This document shows, piece by piece, positions 18,264 through 27,703 of a DNA stretch of 64,000 bases (positions are counted from its first letter, which is position 1; each line of letters begins with the position of its first letter). The notes beneath the pieces were generated by a model, which made no database searches, had not been told where the DNA came from, and was given only the letters and a program-made list of their open reading frames with translations. The DNA comes from Variovorax flavidus (lineage in GTDB: Bacteria; Pseudomonadota; Gammaproteobacteria; Burkholderiales; Burkholderiaceae_C), in contig NZ_JASZYE010000001.1 of assembly GCF_030317145.1 (NCBI RefSeq), positions 124,001 to 188,000 on the forward strand. The letters are read 5' to 3'. A program made the position numbers and the translations under genes.

Positions 18264-19754
18264 ATGGACATCTTCAATGCACTGATGCACGGCTTCGCGC
18301 TCGCGATCACGCCGGTCAATCTTCTCTGGTGCCTGGTGGGCTGTGCCCTGGGCACGGCCGTCGGCGTCCTGCCTGGCATCGGCCCGGCCGTCGCGGTCGC
18401 CATGCTGCTGCCGATCACCGGCAAGGTCGACGTCACGGCCTCGATGATCTTCTTCTCGGGGATCTATTACGGCGCCATGTACGGTGGCTCGACCACGTCC
18501 ATCCTGCTGAACACGCCAGGCGAAACGGCCAGCATGGTGACGGCGATGGAGGGCAACAAGATGGCGAAGAGCGGCCGGGCGGGCGCGGCGCTCGCCACGG
18601 CCGCGATCGGCTCCTTCGTCGCCGGCACCATCGCCACCGTGATCGTCACGCTGTTCGCGCCATTCGTCGCCGAATTCGCGGTCAAGCTCGGGCCGCCCGA
18701 GTACTTCCTGCTGATGCTGCTGGCCTTCACGACCGTGAGCGCGGTGCTCGGCAAGAGCACGCTGCGCGGCATGACGGCGCTGTTCATCGGCCTCGCGGCA
18801 GGATGCATCGGGCTCGACCAGATCTCCGGCCAGGGCCGCTACACGGGCGGCATTCCCGAACTGCTCGACGGCATCGAGATCGTGCTGGTGGCGGTCGGCT
18901 TGTTCGCAGTGGCCGAAGTGCTCTACGCGGTGCTCTACGAAGGCAAGGTCGTCGAAGGGCAGAACAAGCTGAGCCGCGTGCACATGAGCGCTCGCGACTG
19001 GAAGCGCTCCATTCCGGCATGGCTGCGCGGCACCGCCATCGGAACGCCCTTCGGTTGCATCCCGGCGGGGGGTACGGAGATTCCGACCTTCCTGAGCTAC
19101 GCGACGGAAAAGAAGCTGGCGAAGGACGCGGACGCCAAGGCCGAGTTCGGCACCACGGGTGCGATCGAAGGGGTGGCAGGCCCGGAGGCCGCCAACAACG
19201 CGACCGTGACCGCGGCGCTGATCCCGCTGCTCACGCTCGGCATTCCCACCTCGAACACGACCGCGATCCTGCTCGGCGCGTTCCAGAACTACGGCATCCA
19301 GCCGGGGCCGCAACTCTTCACGACGTCTGCGGCGCTGGTGTGGGCGCTGATCGCGTCGCTCTACATCGGCAACGTGATGCTGCTGGTGCTGAACCTGCCG
19401 ATGGTCGGGCTGTGGGTCAAGCTGCTCAAGATCCCGAAGCCGCAGCTCTATGCAGGCATCCTGATCTTCGCGACGGTCGGTGCCTACGGCATGCGGCAAA
19501 GCGCCTTCGACCTGGTGCTGCTCTACGCGATCGGTGTGCTGGGCGTGATCATGCGGCGCTTCGACTTTCCGACGGCACCCGTCGTGGTCGGCATGATCCT
19601 CGGGCCGCTGGCCGAGGCGCAGCTCCGCAACGCGATGTCGATCGGCGAGGGCAGTGCCGCGGTGTTCTTCCAGCGCCCGATGTCGATCGTGCTGATCGTC
19701 ATCATCCTGGGCGTCATGATCCTTCCTCGCCTGGCCAAGCGGATGAGCAAGTAG
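18264..19754 (+). CDS. tctA: Tripartite tricarboxylate transporter large permease
   Basis: A 496-residue permease with about eleven hydrophobic segments. It has the TctA signatures [17 protein letters not shown] near residues 37-53, [15 protein letters not shown] near 73-87 and [17 protein letters not shown] near 320-336. It is the main sodium- or proton-coupled permease working with TctB and the receptor TctC. The operon ends here, and a dispersed hairpin repeat follows within 8 bp of the stop. Confidence 0.95.
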   Translation: MDIFNALMHGFALAITPVNLLWCLVGCALGTAVGVLPGIGPAVAVAMLLPITGKVDVTASMIFFSGIYYGAMYGGSTTSILLNTPGETASMVTAMEGNKMAKSGRAGAALATAAIGSFVAGTIATVIVTLFAPFVAEFAVKLGPPEYFLLMLLAFTTVSAVLGKSTLRGMTALFIGLAAGCIGLDQISGQGRYTGGIPELLDGIEIVLVAVGLFAVAEVLYAVLYEGKVVEGQNKLSRVHMSARDWKRSIPAWLRGTAIGTPFGCIPAGGTEIPTFLSYATEKKLAKDADAKAEFGTTGAIEGVAGPEAANNATVTAALIPLLTLGIPTSNTTAILLGAFQNYGIQPGPQLFTTSAALVWALIASLYIGNVMLLVLNLPMVGLWVKLLKIPKPQLYAGILIFATVGAYGMRQSAFDLVLLYAIGVLGVIMRRFDFPTAPVVVGMILGPLAEAQLRNAMSIGEGSAAVFFQRPMSIVLIVIILGVMILPRLAKRMSK

Positions 19755-19761
19755 CTCGCTT

Positions 19762-19850
19762 GCAGGCTGCGTGCACTTCGTGTCGCGCCTACCCCCTGCC
19801 GGGGGGCAACACCAGCGGACCGGCGCAGCCGGATCCGCGGTGTTTCCGGA
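19762..19850 (+). repeat. Dispersed ~90-bp hairpin repeat, copy after tctA
   Basis: It begins GCAGGCTGCGTGCACTTCGT and contains CCCCCTGCCGGGGGG. It ends with the hairpin AACACC-A-GCGGA/CCGGC...GCCGG/TCCGC-GGTGTT. It matches the copies at 29312-29400 and 30656-30745 with paired changes in the stem. Placed just after tctA, it probably acts as a transcript end or processing structure. Confidence 0.75.
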
Positions 19851-19872
19851 CCTCCCTGATTGGCCCGCGATT

Positions 19873-20322
19873 TCAGTTGCCGGTGGCGTCCGACTGATAC
19901 CTGGCTGTCGTCGACTTGGCGCCGAAACCCTTGATGCGCTGGATTTCCGCCACGTATTCGGGGCCGTTTCGCATGCCTTGATACGCCGACATCTGGCGTC
20001 CATAGGCCGGGCTGGTCGGGTCGAAGCTGTCGCGGCCGGCGACCTGCGACATGCCGGACTTGTTCCACAGGCTCAGGTCGGCGGCGACTTCAGCGCGGCT
20101 CAAGGCGCCGATGGTCGAGTCGGCGGGACCGACGCGGTATTCCGCCGCGACGGCATTCATTTCCGAGCGATTCGCGGCGAGATCGGCCGAAACCTGGGCG
20201 CGGCTGAATTGGCTGGTCATCTGCATGGGCGCGCCGACCCATTGTTCGGCGGGCACTGTCTGAGCGGAAACGGCCCCGGCCAGCGCAAGGGCGGAGGCAC
20301 CGAGAAGTAGCTTTGCATTCAT
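19873..20322 (-). CDS. Secreted DUF4148-like small protein
   Basis: A 149-residue protein with a signal peptide (MNAKLLLGASALALAGAVSA, cleavage before QT). The mature part holds two related segments, SRAQVSADLAANR and SRAEVAADLSLW, about 45 residues apart, typical of the short Burkholderiales proteins grouped as DUF4148, whose role is unknown. It is divergent from the Crp/Fnr gene, with about 145 bp between starts. GGAGA precedes the ATG. Confidence 0.7.
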   Translation of the reverse strand: MNAKLLLGASALALAGAVSAQTVPAEQWVGAPMQMTSQFSRAQVSADLAANRSEMNAVAAEYRVGPADSTIGALSRAEVAADLSLWNKSGMSQVAGRDSFDPTSPAYGRQMSAYQGMRNGPEYVAEIQRIKGFGAKSTTARYQSDATGN

Positions 20323-20467
20323 GATGAAATCTCCTTGAGGCTTTGATGTGTGGCTGCGGGAAATGCAGTCACCACGGAGTGCGACTGTGGCGGCGCGCCG
20401 CCAATCGCGCTGTGCGTTTGCGCACAGGTTTTTTCAACCGGGCTGTCTTGGGTGCGAATTCGACACG

Positions 20468-21172
20468 ATGGCGCTCCAGCGTTCCAGTCTTGCCTTGCAG
20501 CACATTGCGCTGCTGGAGGATCTGTCGCCGCAGCGGCTGGATTGGCTCGCCCAGCGCTGCCAGTGGCAAAGCGTTGCGGCCGGCACGCCGCTGCTGCTGC
20601 GTTCCGAGGACAAGAGCGACGTGTTCTTCCTGGTGTCCGGGCAGTTGCGCGTGACGACCTACTCGGCGACCGGACGCCAGGTCACGTTTCGCGACCTCCA
20701 GGAGGGCGAATATTTCGGCGACATTTCCGCCATCGACGGCAAGCCGCGATCCGCCGACGTCGTGACGCTCAAGCCCACGGTCGTTGCCAGCCTCGATCGG
20801 GCAGGGTTCCTGGAATTGCTGCGTGACGAAGCGACCGTCGCCGGCCGCGTGATGCGCAACCTCGCCGCGCTGGTGCGGCAGTTGTCGGATCGCGTCATCG
20901 ACCTGAGCACGCTGGGTGTCCAGAACCGTGTGCATGCGGAGTTGCTTCGCCTCACACGGGCGGCGGGCGTCGTCGACAACCAGGCACGGCTGGATCCCGC
21001 GCCGACCCACGCTGAACTGGCGAGCCAGATCAGCACCAATCGCGAGCAGGTGACGCGCGAACTCAATGCGCTAAGGCGCGACGGGGTGCTCGCCAAGGAT
21101 GGCAAGGCGCTTGTCGTCGCCGATGTGCAGCGGCTGGTTTCGCTGGTGGCCGAGGTGCGGGGCTTCGCCTGA
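20468..21172 (+). CDS. Crp/Fnr-family transcription regulator
   Basis: A 234-residue regulator. The cyclic-nucleotide-binding-type beta-roll has EGEYFGDISAIDGKPRSADV near residues 79-98, then a long dimer helix. The Crp-type winged helix has THAELASQISTNREQVTRELNALRRDG near 178-204. The pocket retains GE-x6-G and R-S-A as in cAMP-binding proteins. No FNR-type cysteine cluster is present. The ATG at 20468 is the first with family-like sequence; longer in-frame starts read GC-rich filler. Its targets are unknown. Confidence 0.88.
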   Translation: MALQRSSLALQHIALLEDLSPQRLDWLAQRCQWQSVAAGTPLLLRSEDKSDVFFLVSGQLRVTTYSATGRQVTFRDLQEGEYFGDISAIDGKPRSADVVTLKPTVVASLDRAGFLELLRDEATVAGRVMRNLAALVRQLSDRVIDLSTLGVQNRVHAELLRLTRAAGVVDNQARLDPAPTHAELASQISTNREQVTRELNALRRDGVLAKDGKALVVADVQRLVSLVAEVRGFA

Positions 21173-21191
21173 GCCTCGGCTGGCGCGGGGC

Positions 21192-21611
21192 CTAGTTTGC
21201 CGGCTGCACCACCGTCGAGCGACGATCGTTCGACCGGATCGTTTCGCTGCCGGCGGGTGGCGGCGTACCTTGCGGCGTGACGACCGTGGAACGGCGATCG
21301 CCCGACCTGCCCGTCTCGGTTCCCGGAGGTGCCGATGCACCTTGCGGTGTCACGACGGTCGACCGGCGATCCGTGGAGCGCTTCGTGACGTTCCGCGGAG
21401 GCCCGCCCCGGGCGCGGTCCAGCGCCGCGCCCGCATCGCGCACGCACGCTTCGCGGGCTGGCGCGGCCAGGGAGCCGTCGTTGCACTTCGCAATCTGCTG
21501 GTCGTGGCGTTGCTGGGCCTTCGCGACGTCTGGCTTGGCTTGGGCCCCTGCCGCCAGTGCCGTGGCCAGAAGGGCGCCGGAAATCGCGACACGCGCGTGG
21601 ATTCGGATCAT
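21192..21611 (-). CDS. Small secreted protein with three DRRSTVV repeats
   Basis: A 139-residue protein with a signal peptide (cleavage near AGAQA-KP), a Cys pair in the N-terminal half (KCNDGS and EACVRD) and three C-terminal repeats of about 24 residues. Each repeat contains DRRSTVV followed by Pro/Gly-rich spacer. The repeats are basic and probably disordered. I do not recognise a function. It stands between the Crp/Fnr gene and the RND operon on the minus strand. Confidence 0.6.
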   Translation of the reverse strand: MIRIHARVAISGALLATALAAGAQAKPDVAKAQQRHDQQIAKCNDGSLAAPAREACVRDAGAALDRARGGPPRNVTKRSTDRRSTVVTPQGASAPPGTETGRSGDRRSTVVTPQGTPPPAGSETIRSNDRRSTVVQPAN

Positions 21612-21675
21612 GGTGTGCCTCCGTCGTACGACGATGCCGCGAGTCTAACTTGCAACAATTTGCGACGACAGCACT

Positions 21676-24600
21676 TCATGGCGTGGGCGTGGGCTGCTCA
21701 TCGGCGTGCGAGGCCGGGGAAGGCCCGGCCGCATGGCCTCCCGCCTTCCCGCGAATGCGCCGCCACGTGCGACGAATCCAGTGCTCGATGTCGTCGATGT
21801 AAGTGAACACGGCCGGCACCACCAGCAGGCTCAGCACCGTCGACGTGATGAGCCCGCCGATGACCGCCATCGCCATCGGCGATCGGAAGCTGGAATCGGC
21901 CCTGCTGAGGCCGAGCGCGATGGGCGCCATGCCCGCGCCCATCGCCAGCGTGGTCATGATGATCGGCCGCGCCCGCTTGTGGCAGGCGTCGCGCAGTGCA
22001 TCCCAGCGACTCAGGCCGTGTTCGCGCCGGGCGACGATGGCGTATTCCACCAGCAGGATCGAGTTCTTCGTCGCGATACCCATCAGCATGATCAACCCGA
22101 TCAGCGAAGGCATCGACAGCGCCTTCTGCCCGATCAGCAGACCGACGAAGGCCCCGCCGAGTGCGAGCGGCAACGCGCACAGGATCGTGATCGGATGCAG
22201 GAAGTCCTTGAACAGCAGCACCAGCACGATGTAGATGCAGAGCACGCCGGTCAGCATCGCGAGGCCGAAGCTCGCGAACAGCTCGGTCATGACTTCGGCA
22301 TCGCCCACCTCGGCCACGCGCACGCCGGGCGGCAGGCTTCGGATCGAAGGCAGCTTCATCGCCGCGTCCTTCGCGTCGCCGAGGCCGACGCCCGACAGCT
22401 CGATCTCGAAGTTGACGTTGCGCGAGCGGTCGTAGCGGTCGATCACGGCCGGGCCACCCTCGACCGTGAGCGCGGCCACCTGGCCGAGCATCACCGGACC
22501 GCGCGCGCCGGGCACGGCGAGGCGCTCGAGCAGGGCCAGGTTCTGGCGTGCCGAGTCCTCCAGCTTGACGACGATCGGCACCTGCCGTTGCGCGAGGTTG
22601 AGCTTGGGCAGGTTCTGGTCGTAGTCGCCGAGCGTCGCGACCCGCAGCGTGTCGGCAATGGCCGAACTGGTCACGCCCAGGTCGGCCGCGCGTGCGAAGT
22701 CGGGCCGAACCGCGATTTCGGGGCGGATCAGGCTTGCCGTCGACGTGATGTTGCCAAGGCCCGGGATGGTGCGCAGGTCGCGTTCGACCGCGCGCGCAGC
22801 GGCCGTGAGTGCGGTCGGGTCGTCGCCGCTCAGCGCGAGGATGTATTTCTCGCCCGAGCCGCCCAGCCCCACGGTGCTGCGCACGCCGGGAAGCGATTCG
22901 AGCGCCGCGCGGATCTCGTTCTCGATCACCTGCTTGCGCGGCCGGTCGCCGCGTGGGTCCAATTGGATCGTGAGCGTGGCCTTGCGCGTCTCCGGCGTAC
23001 CGAAATTCGCGAACGGGTCGCCGCCCGCGCTGCCGCCGCCCACGGTGGTGTAGACGCTGCGCACGTGCTCGATCGCCATCACGCGGCGGCGCGTTTCTTC
23101 CGCCGCCGCCATGGTCTGGGCCAGCGTCGCGCCCGGTGCCAGCGAGAGGTAGACCTGCGTCTGCGAGTTGTCGTCCGGCGGAATGAAGCCGGTCTTGAGC
23201 AGCGGGATCATCGCCACCGAGCCGAAGAAGAAGAGGGTGGCCAGCACCATCGTCGTGAAGCGATGCTTCAGGCACCACTCGGCCATGCGCATGTAGATCC
23301 TGAGCCAGCGCGGTTCCTTCTCGGCACCGACGATGGGCTTCAGGATGTAGGCCGCCATCATCGGCGTGAGCATCCGCGCCACCACCAGCGAGGCGAACAC
23401 CGCGAGCGACGCGGTCCATCCGAACTGCTTGAAGAACTTGCCCGCCACGCCGCTCATGAAGGCGGTCGGCAGGAACACGGCGATCAGCGTGAAGGTGGTG
23501 GCGATCACCGCGAGCCCGATCTCGTCGGCAGCCTCCATCGCGGCCTGGTAGGGCGTCTTGCCCATGCGCAGGTGGCGCACGATGTTCTCGACCTCCACGA
23601 TCGCGTCGTCCACCAGGATGCCGACCACCAGCGACAGCGCCAGCAGCGAGACCACGTTGACCGAGAAGCCCAGCAGGTACATCCCGATGAAGGCGGGGAT
23701 GACCGACATGGGCAGCGCCACAGCCGAGATGAAGGTCGCGCGCCAGTCACGCAGAAAGAGCCACACCACGATCACGGCCAGGATGGCGCCTTCGTACAGC
23801 AGGTGCAGCGAACCCTCGTACTCCTCCCGCACCGGATCGACGAAGTTGAAGGCCTCGGTGAGCTGGAGGTCGGGCCGCTGCGCGCGCAACTCGGCCAGCG
23901 CCTTCTGCACCGCGGCGCCGACTTCGACCTCGCTCGCGCCGCGGCTGCGGGCGACCTCGAAGCCGACCACCGGCTTGCCATCGAGCAAGGCTGCGGCGCG
24001 CGGCTCGGCGATGGTGTCGCTGATCCGGGCCACCTGGTCGAGCCGGATGCGACGACCATCCGAGAGGTAGATCTGCATGTCGGCGAGTTCGTCGGCCGAC
24101 TTCACCGTGGCGAGCGTGCGCACGGGCTGTTCGCTGCCGCCCAGGTCGGTGCGGCCGCCGGCGCTCTCGGTCTGCACCTGTCGCAACTGGCGCGAGATGT
24201 CGGCGGCGGTGGCGCCGAGCGCCTGCAGCTTCTCGGGATCGAGGTCGACATGCACCTGCCGGGTGACGCCGCCGACCCGGTTCACGGCGCCGACGCCGCT
24301 GATCGCCAGCAGCTTCTTCGAGATGTCGTTGTCCACGAACCACGAGAGCGCTTCGCCATCCATGCGCGAGGACGAGATCGTGAAAGCCAGCACCGGCTGC
24401 GCTGCGAAGTCGAGCTTGGTGACCACCGGGTCGCGCACGTCGGCCGGCAGGTCGGCACGCACGCGCTGCACCGCCGAACGCACATCGTCGACGGCTTCCT
24501 GCACGGGCTTTTCGAGGCGGAACTCGACGATCAGCGTCGCCGCGCCGTCCTGCACCTTCGTCGTGATGTGCTTCAGGCCTTGGATGGTGGCGATCGAGTT

Positions 24601-24804
24601 CTCGAGCTTCCGCGCGACGTCGGTTTCGAGCTGCGACGGCGCCGCGCCCGGCAACGCGGCCGACACCGTGACGGTCGGCAGGTCGATGTCGGGAAAGTTC
24701 TGCACCTTCATCGCGTTGAAGGACAGCAGCCCCGCGAAGGTGAGCAGCACGAACAGCATCACCGCCGGGATGGGGTTGCGTATGGACCAGGCCGACACGT
24801 TCAT
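21676..24804 (-). CDS. RND efflux permease (HAE1 type)
   Basis: A 1042-residue inner-membrane transporter with TM1 at the N-terminus, two large periplasmic loops and TM clusters near residues 335-540 and 860-1025. LVDDAIVEVEN near 405-415 contains the proton-relay acidic pair of RND pumps. It uses proton flow to export drugs or other small molecules through a tripartite complex with the two upstream gene products. The ATG at 24804 follows the adaptor gene by 11 bp. The open frame continues upstream, but that is antisense-like filler. Confidence 0.93.
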   Translation of the reverse strand: MNVSAWSIRNPIPAVMLFVLLTFAGLLSFNAMKVQNFPDIDLPTVTVSAALPGAAPSQLETDVARKLENSIATIQGLKHITTKVQDGAATLIVEFRLEKPVQEAVDDVRSAVQRVRADLPADVRDPVVTKLDFAAQPVLAFTISSSRMDGEALSWFVDNDISKKLLAISGVGAVNRVGGVTRQVHVDLDPEKLQALGATAADISRQLRQVQTESAGGRTDLGGSEQPVRTLATVKSADELADMQIYLSDGRRIRLDQVARISDTIAEPRAAALLDGKPVVGFEVARSRGASEVEVGAAVQKALAELRAQRPDLQLTEAFNFVDPVREEYEGSLHLLYEGAILAVIVVWLFLRDWRATFISAVALPMSVIPAFIGMYLLGFSVNVVSLLALSLVVGILVDDAIVEVENIVRHLRMGKTPYQAAMEAADEIGLAVIATTFTLIAVFLPTAFMSGVAGKFFKQFGWTASLAVFASLVVARMLTPMMAAYILKPIVGAEKEPRWLRIYMRMAEWCLKHRFTTMVLATLFFFGSVAMIPLLKTGFIPPDDNSQTQVYLSLAPGATLAQTMAAAEETRRRVMAIEHVRSVYTTVGGGSAGGDPFANFGTPETRKATLTIQLDPRGDRPRKQVIENEIRAALESLPGVRSTVGLGGSGEKYILALSGDDPTALTAAARAVERDLRTIPGLGNITSTASLIRPEIAVRPDFARAADLGVTSSAIADTLRVATLGDYDQNLPKLNLAQRQVPIVVKLEDSARQNLALLERLAVPGARGPVMLGQVAALTVEGGPAVIDRYDRSRNVNFEIELSGVGLGDAKDAAMKLPSIRSLPPGVRVAEVGDAEVMTELFASFGLAMLTGVLCIYIVLVLLFKDFLHPITILCALPLALGGAFVGLLIGQKALSMPSLIGLIMLMGIATKNSILLVEYAIVARREHGLSRWDALRDACHKRARPIIMTTLAMGAGMAPIALGLSRADSSFRSPMAMAVIGGLITSTVLSLLVVPAVFTYIDDIEHWIRRTWRRIRGKAGGHAAGPSPASHADEQPTPTP

Positions 24805-24815
24805 GGCGGTGCTCC

Positions 24816-25967
24816 TTACTTTGCGGCCTCGATGGCGGGCTTCGCGGGGGCTTCCACCACCCGGACGAGGTCGCCATCGTTGAGGAAGCCGGCGCCCTGG
24901 ACCACGACGCGTGCATCCGCAGGCAGCGGTGTCGTGATCTCGACCCTGTCGCCCACGCGTCGGCCGGTCTCCACCTTGAGTTGCGAGACGCGATCGTCCG
25001 GCTGCAGGAGCAGCAGGTGGTTGAAGCCGTCCCGCGGAACGATCGACGCCTGCGGCACGGTGATCGCGCTGGTACGGCCCAACTGGAAGTCGCCGCGCGC
25101 GAACATCCCGGCCTTGATGCCGGTGTTCTGGAGCACGTTGGGAATGTCGACATAGACCAGCGCGGCGCGCGTCTGCGGGTCCACCGTCGGCGCCACGCTC
25201 CGCACCTTGCCGCTGACCTGCGCGCCGGTGGCGCTGGTGACCACGGCCGGCGTGCCGACGGCGATGCGGCCCAACTCGGACGAGGTGATCTCCGCGCGCC
25301 ACTCGAGCCGGCCCTGGCGGATCAGCCGGAACAGCTCGGTGCCGGCGTTGACCACGCTGCCCACCGTCGCGGTGCGGGAGGAGATCACGCCGTCATCGGG
25401 CGCCAGCACCTGCGTGTTGCGGCCGCGCACCTGCTGTGCCGCCAGCACGGCCTCGGCCGCCTCGACCCTCGCCTTGGCGGTCTGCTCGGCGGTCTGGTAC
25501 TGGTTGATCTGCTGCTGGCTCATCGCGCCCGTGGCCTGCAACGTGCGGGCGCGCGCGGCGGTGCCGGTGGCATCGGCGGCGGTCGCGCGCGCTTCGGCCA
25601 GCGAGGCGCGCGCCTGGGCCACATCGGCCTGGACGGTTTCGCCGGAGAAGGTCGCCAGCACCTGGCCCTTCTTGACCACGTCGCCGACGTTCACGCGCAC
25701 TTCGGCGAGCTTCAGGCCGCTGGACTCGGAGCCGATGCTGGCTTCCTGCCAGGCGGCCACGTTGCCGTTGGCCGCGAGCGTCACGCTGAGCTCGCTGGTC
25801 TCGGGCTTGGCGACGGTGACGGTCAATGTCGGGCGTGCCGTCGCGGCTTCCTTCGGCTTGGCGTCTGCGGGCCGCTTGCCGCGCGTGAGAAAGAACGCGG
25901 CGGCTGCAAGAACCAGCACGACGGCCAGCACGACGGCGATAAGGGTGGAACGCTTCATTCTTTTCAT
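24816..25967 (-). CDS. RND efflux periplasmic adaptor (membrane fusion protein)
   Basis: A 383-residue adaptor with one N-terminal membrane anchor (about residues 9-28). The lipoyl-type half motifs occur around VRVNVGDVVKKGQVLATF near 93-110 and VLAPDDGVISSRTATVGSVV near 190-209, on either side of an Ala-rich coiled-coil hairpin. A beta-barrel domain follows. It bridges the RND pump and outer-membrane channel. Its start overlaps the stop of the outer-membrane gene by four bases (ATGA). Confidence 0.93.
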   Translation of the reverse strand: MKRMKRSTLIAVVLAVVLVLAAAAFFLTRGKRPADAKPKEAATARPTLTVTVAKPETSELSVTLAANGNVAAWQEASIGSESSGLKLAEVRVNVGDVVKKGQVLATFSGETVQADVAQARASLAEARATAADATGTAARARTLQATGAMSQQQINQYQTAEQTAKARVEAAEAVLAAQQVRGRNTQVLAPDDGVISSRTATVGSVVNAGTELFRLIRQGRLEWRAEITSSELGRIAVGTPAVVTSATGAQVSGKVRSVAPTVDPQTRAALVYVDIPNVLQNTGIKAGMFARGDFQLGRTSAITVPQASIVPRDGFNHLLLLQPDDRVSQLKVETGRRVGDRVEITTPLPADARVVVQGAGFLNDGDLVRVVEAPAKPAIEAAK

Positions 25968-27466
25968 GGCGACGGGGTCACAGGGGTTGTCGTTGTGGCA
26001 ACGGATTCGGGCCGGGACCAGCCGCCGCCCATGGCGCGGTACAGGGACACCCAGGCTTCGGCGCGCTCTCGCTGCAAGGAAACGCGGGCGGTCTGGGAGA
26101 CGAACAGAGTGCGCCGCGCGTCTTCCAGGTCGAACAGGCTGGCGAGGCCGGTGCCGTAGCGCTGCTGGGTGGCATCGAAGGAGGCCTGGTAGTTCGTCAC
26201 CGCGGTGTCGGCGTCGCCGGCGCGCTCGTCAGTGCTTTGCAGGTTGATCAGCGCTTCCTCGACCTCGCGCACGGCCTGCCGCACATTCGCCCGATAGAGG
26301 GCGACCGCCTCGTCATAGCGCGCCTTGGCGGCTTCGGAATTGGCGGCCAGCGTGCCGCCGTCGAAGATCGGCACGGTCAGGGCGAGCGGGCCGATGGTCC
26401 AGGTGTCGAGCGTTTCACGGAATCCGCCGGCGCGGATTTGCAGCGCGGCGATGGAGCCCTGCAAGGTCAGCCGGGGAAAACGCTGGGCCAGCGCCGCGCC
26501 CGCGTCGGCGCTGGCCGCCGCAACGGCCAGCTCGGCGGCAAAGACGTCCGGCCGCTGGGCCAGCGCTTCGGCCGGCACGCTGTGCACTGCCTGAACGGCC
26601 GGCAAGGCGCCGTCGATGGGCGCGGCATCGAGCTTGGCTTCGAGGGTTGGCGCTTCGATGGCGGTCAATGCCACCAACGCCTGCCTTTGCACGGCGCACA
26701 GCGCACGCTGCTGGGTCAGGCGCCCGGATGCTTCGGCAGCGCTGGCGCGTGCCAGCGCGGCGTCGGCCGGCGCGGTGAAGCCGGCGCGCGCCGACAGGTC
26801 CGTCAGGCGTGCGGTTTCGGCGCGCGATTGCGCGTCGGATGTGGACACCACGAGTTGGCGACGGCAGGCGCGTTCGGCGAGATACGCATTGGCGGTCTCG
26901 GCCGCGACGGAGACCCGCGCTTCATGCCACTTGGCGTCGGCTCCCACGAAGCGCGCCTGGCTGGCATCGCGGTTCGCTCGCAGCCCGCCGAAGAGGTCGA
27001 TCTCCCAGCTCGATTGCAGACCTGCCTGCAGGGTGGTGATGGCCGGAAGGCTGGTGGCAATGCCGTCGGACGTACCGCCGGTCGCACCAGTGGAGATGCC
27101 AGAGGTGGGCGAGTTGCCGCGGCTGGCCGACAACGTTCCATTGAGATTGGGGATCAGGGCCGCGCCCGCTGCGACACGCGAGGCACGGGCTTCGGTGATG
27201 CGCGCGCCGGCGCTGGCCACGGTCGGACTGGCGGCTTCCGCAGCGAAGATCAGTTCGACCAGCAGCGGATCGTTCAGTTGGCGCCACCATTCGGCCAGCG
27301 TTGGCAGCGAGCCGCCATGCGGCAGCGCGGCGGTGGAGGCGGGCAGGGGGGTGTTCCATTGCGCAGGCAGTGGCGCCGCCACCTGCTCGGGCGGGCGCGG
27401 AACCGCGCAGGCCGAAAGCAGCAGGGGGGCGACAAGGCAAAGCGCGGGAAGCCGGGTGTTCCTCAT
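25964..27466 (-). CDS. Outer-membrane efflux lipoprotein (NodT/OprM type)
   Basis: A 500-residue TolC-like protein with lipoprotein signal LLLSACAVP (lipid-modified Cys at about residue 20). The two repeated outer-membrane efflux domains each have long Ala/Glu-rich helices. The ATG at 27466 is chosen because it is directly followed by the lipobox signal; the frame is open upstream. It is the first gene of the leftward tripartite operon, which is an unusual order since the channel gene is often last. Confidence 0.93.
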   Translation of the reverse strand: MRNTRLPALCLVAPLLLSACAVPRPPEQVAAPLPAQWNTPLPASTAALPHGGSLPTLAEWWRQLNDPLLVELIFAAEAASPTVASAGARITEARASRVAAGAALIPNLNGTLSASRGNSPTSGISTGATGGTSDGIATSLPAITTLQAGLQSSWEIDLFGGLRANRDASQARFVGADAKWHEARVSVAAETANAYLAERACRRQLVVSTSDAQSRAETARLTDLSARAGFTAPADAALARASAAEASGRLTQQRALCAVQRQALVALTAIEAPTLEAKLDAAPIDGALPAVQAVHSVPAEALAQRPDVFAAELAVAAASADAGAALAQRFPRLTLQGSIAALQIRAGGFRETLDTWTIGPLALTVPIFDGGTLAANSEAAKARYDEAVALYRANVRQAVREVEEALINLQSTDERAGDADTAVTNYQASFDATQQRYGTGLASLFDLEDARRTLFVSQTARVSLQRERAEAWVSLYRAMGGGWSRPESVATTTTPVTPSP

Positions 27467-27703
27467 GAGATCGGGGTTCCGCAATAAAGAGGCGTGGGTC
27501 AGGCGAGCAGATTGCGATCGCCATGGCGCCGTGTGTGGCCGATGGGCCATGCAAGGCGCGCAGCATAACAAGGCGGATCGCAGGCGTTTGTCGGCGCTCG
27601 CCGCGTCTCCGGAAGCGTCCGATGCCATTCAGCAACGGACACGCCGATGGATGCTTTTCGCCCGCGCAACGATGCGCAGGGCCGGCGCGCTACGATCCCG
27701 CCC

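Noticed and set aside
21706..25155. Very long plus-strand open frame (over 1100 codons) opposite the RND operon
   Set aside because: The His/Arg/Asp-rich translation is typical of an antisense frame in high-GC DNA, and the minus strand encodes clear RND and adaptor proteins.
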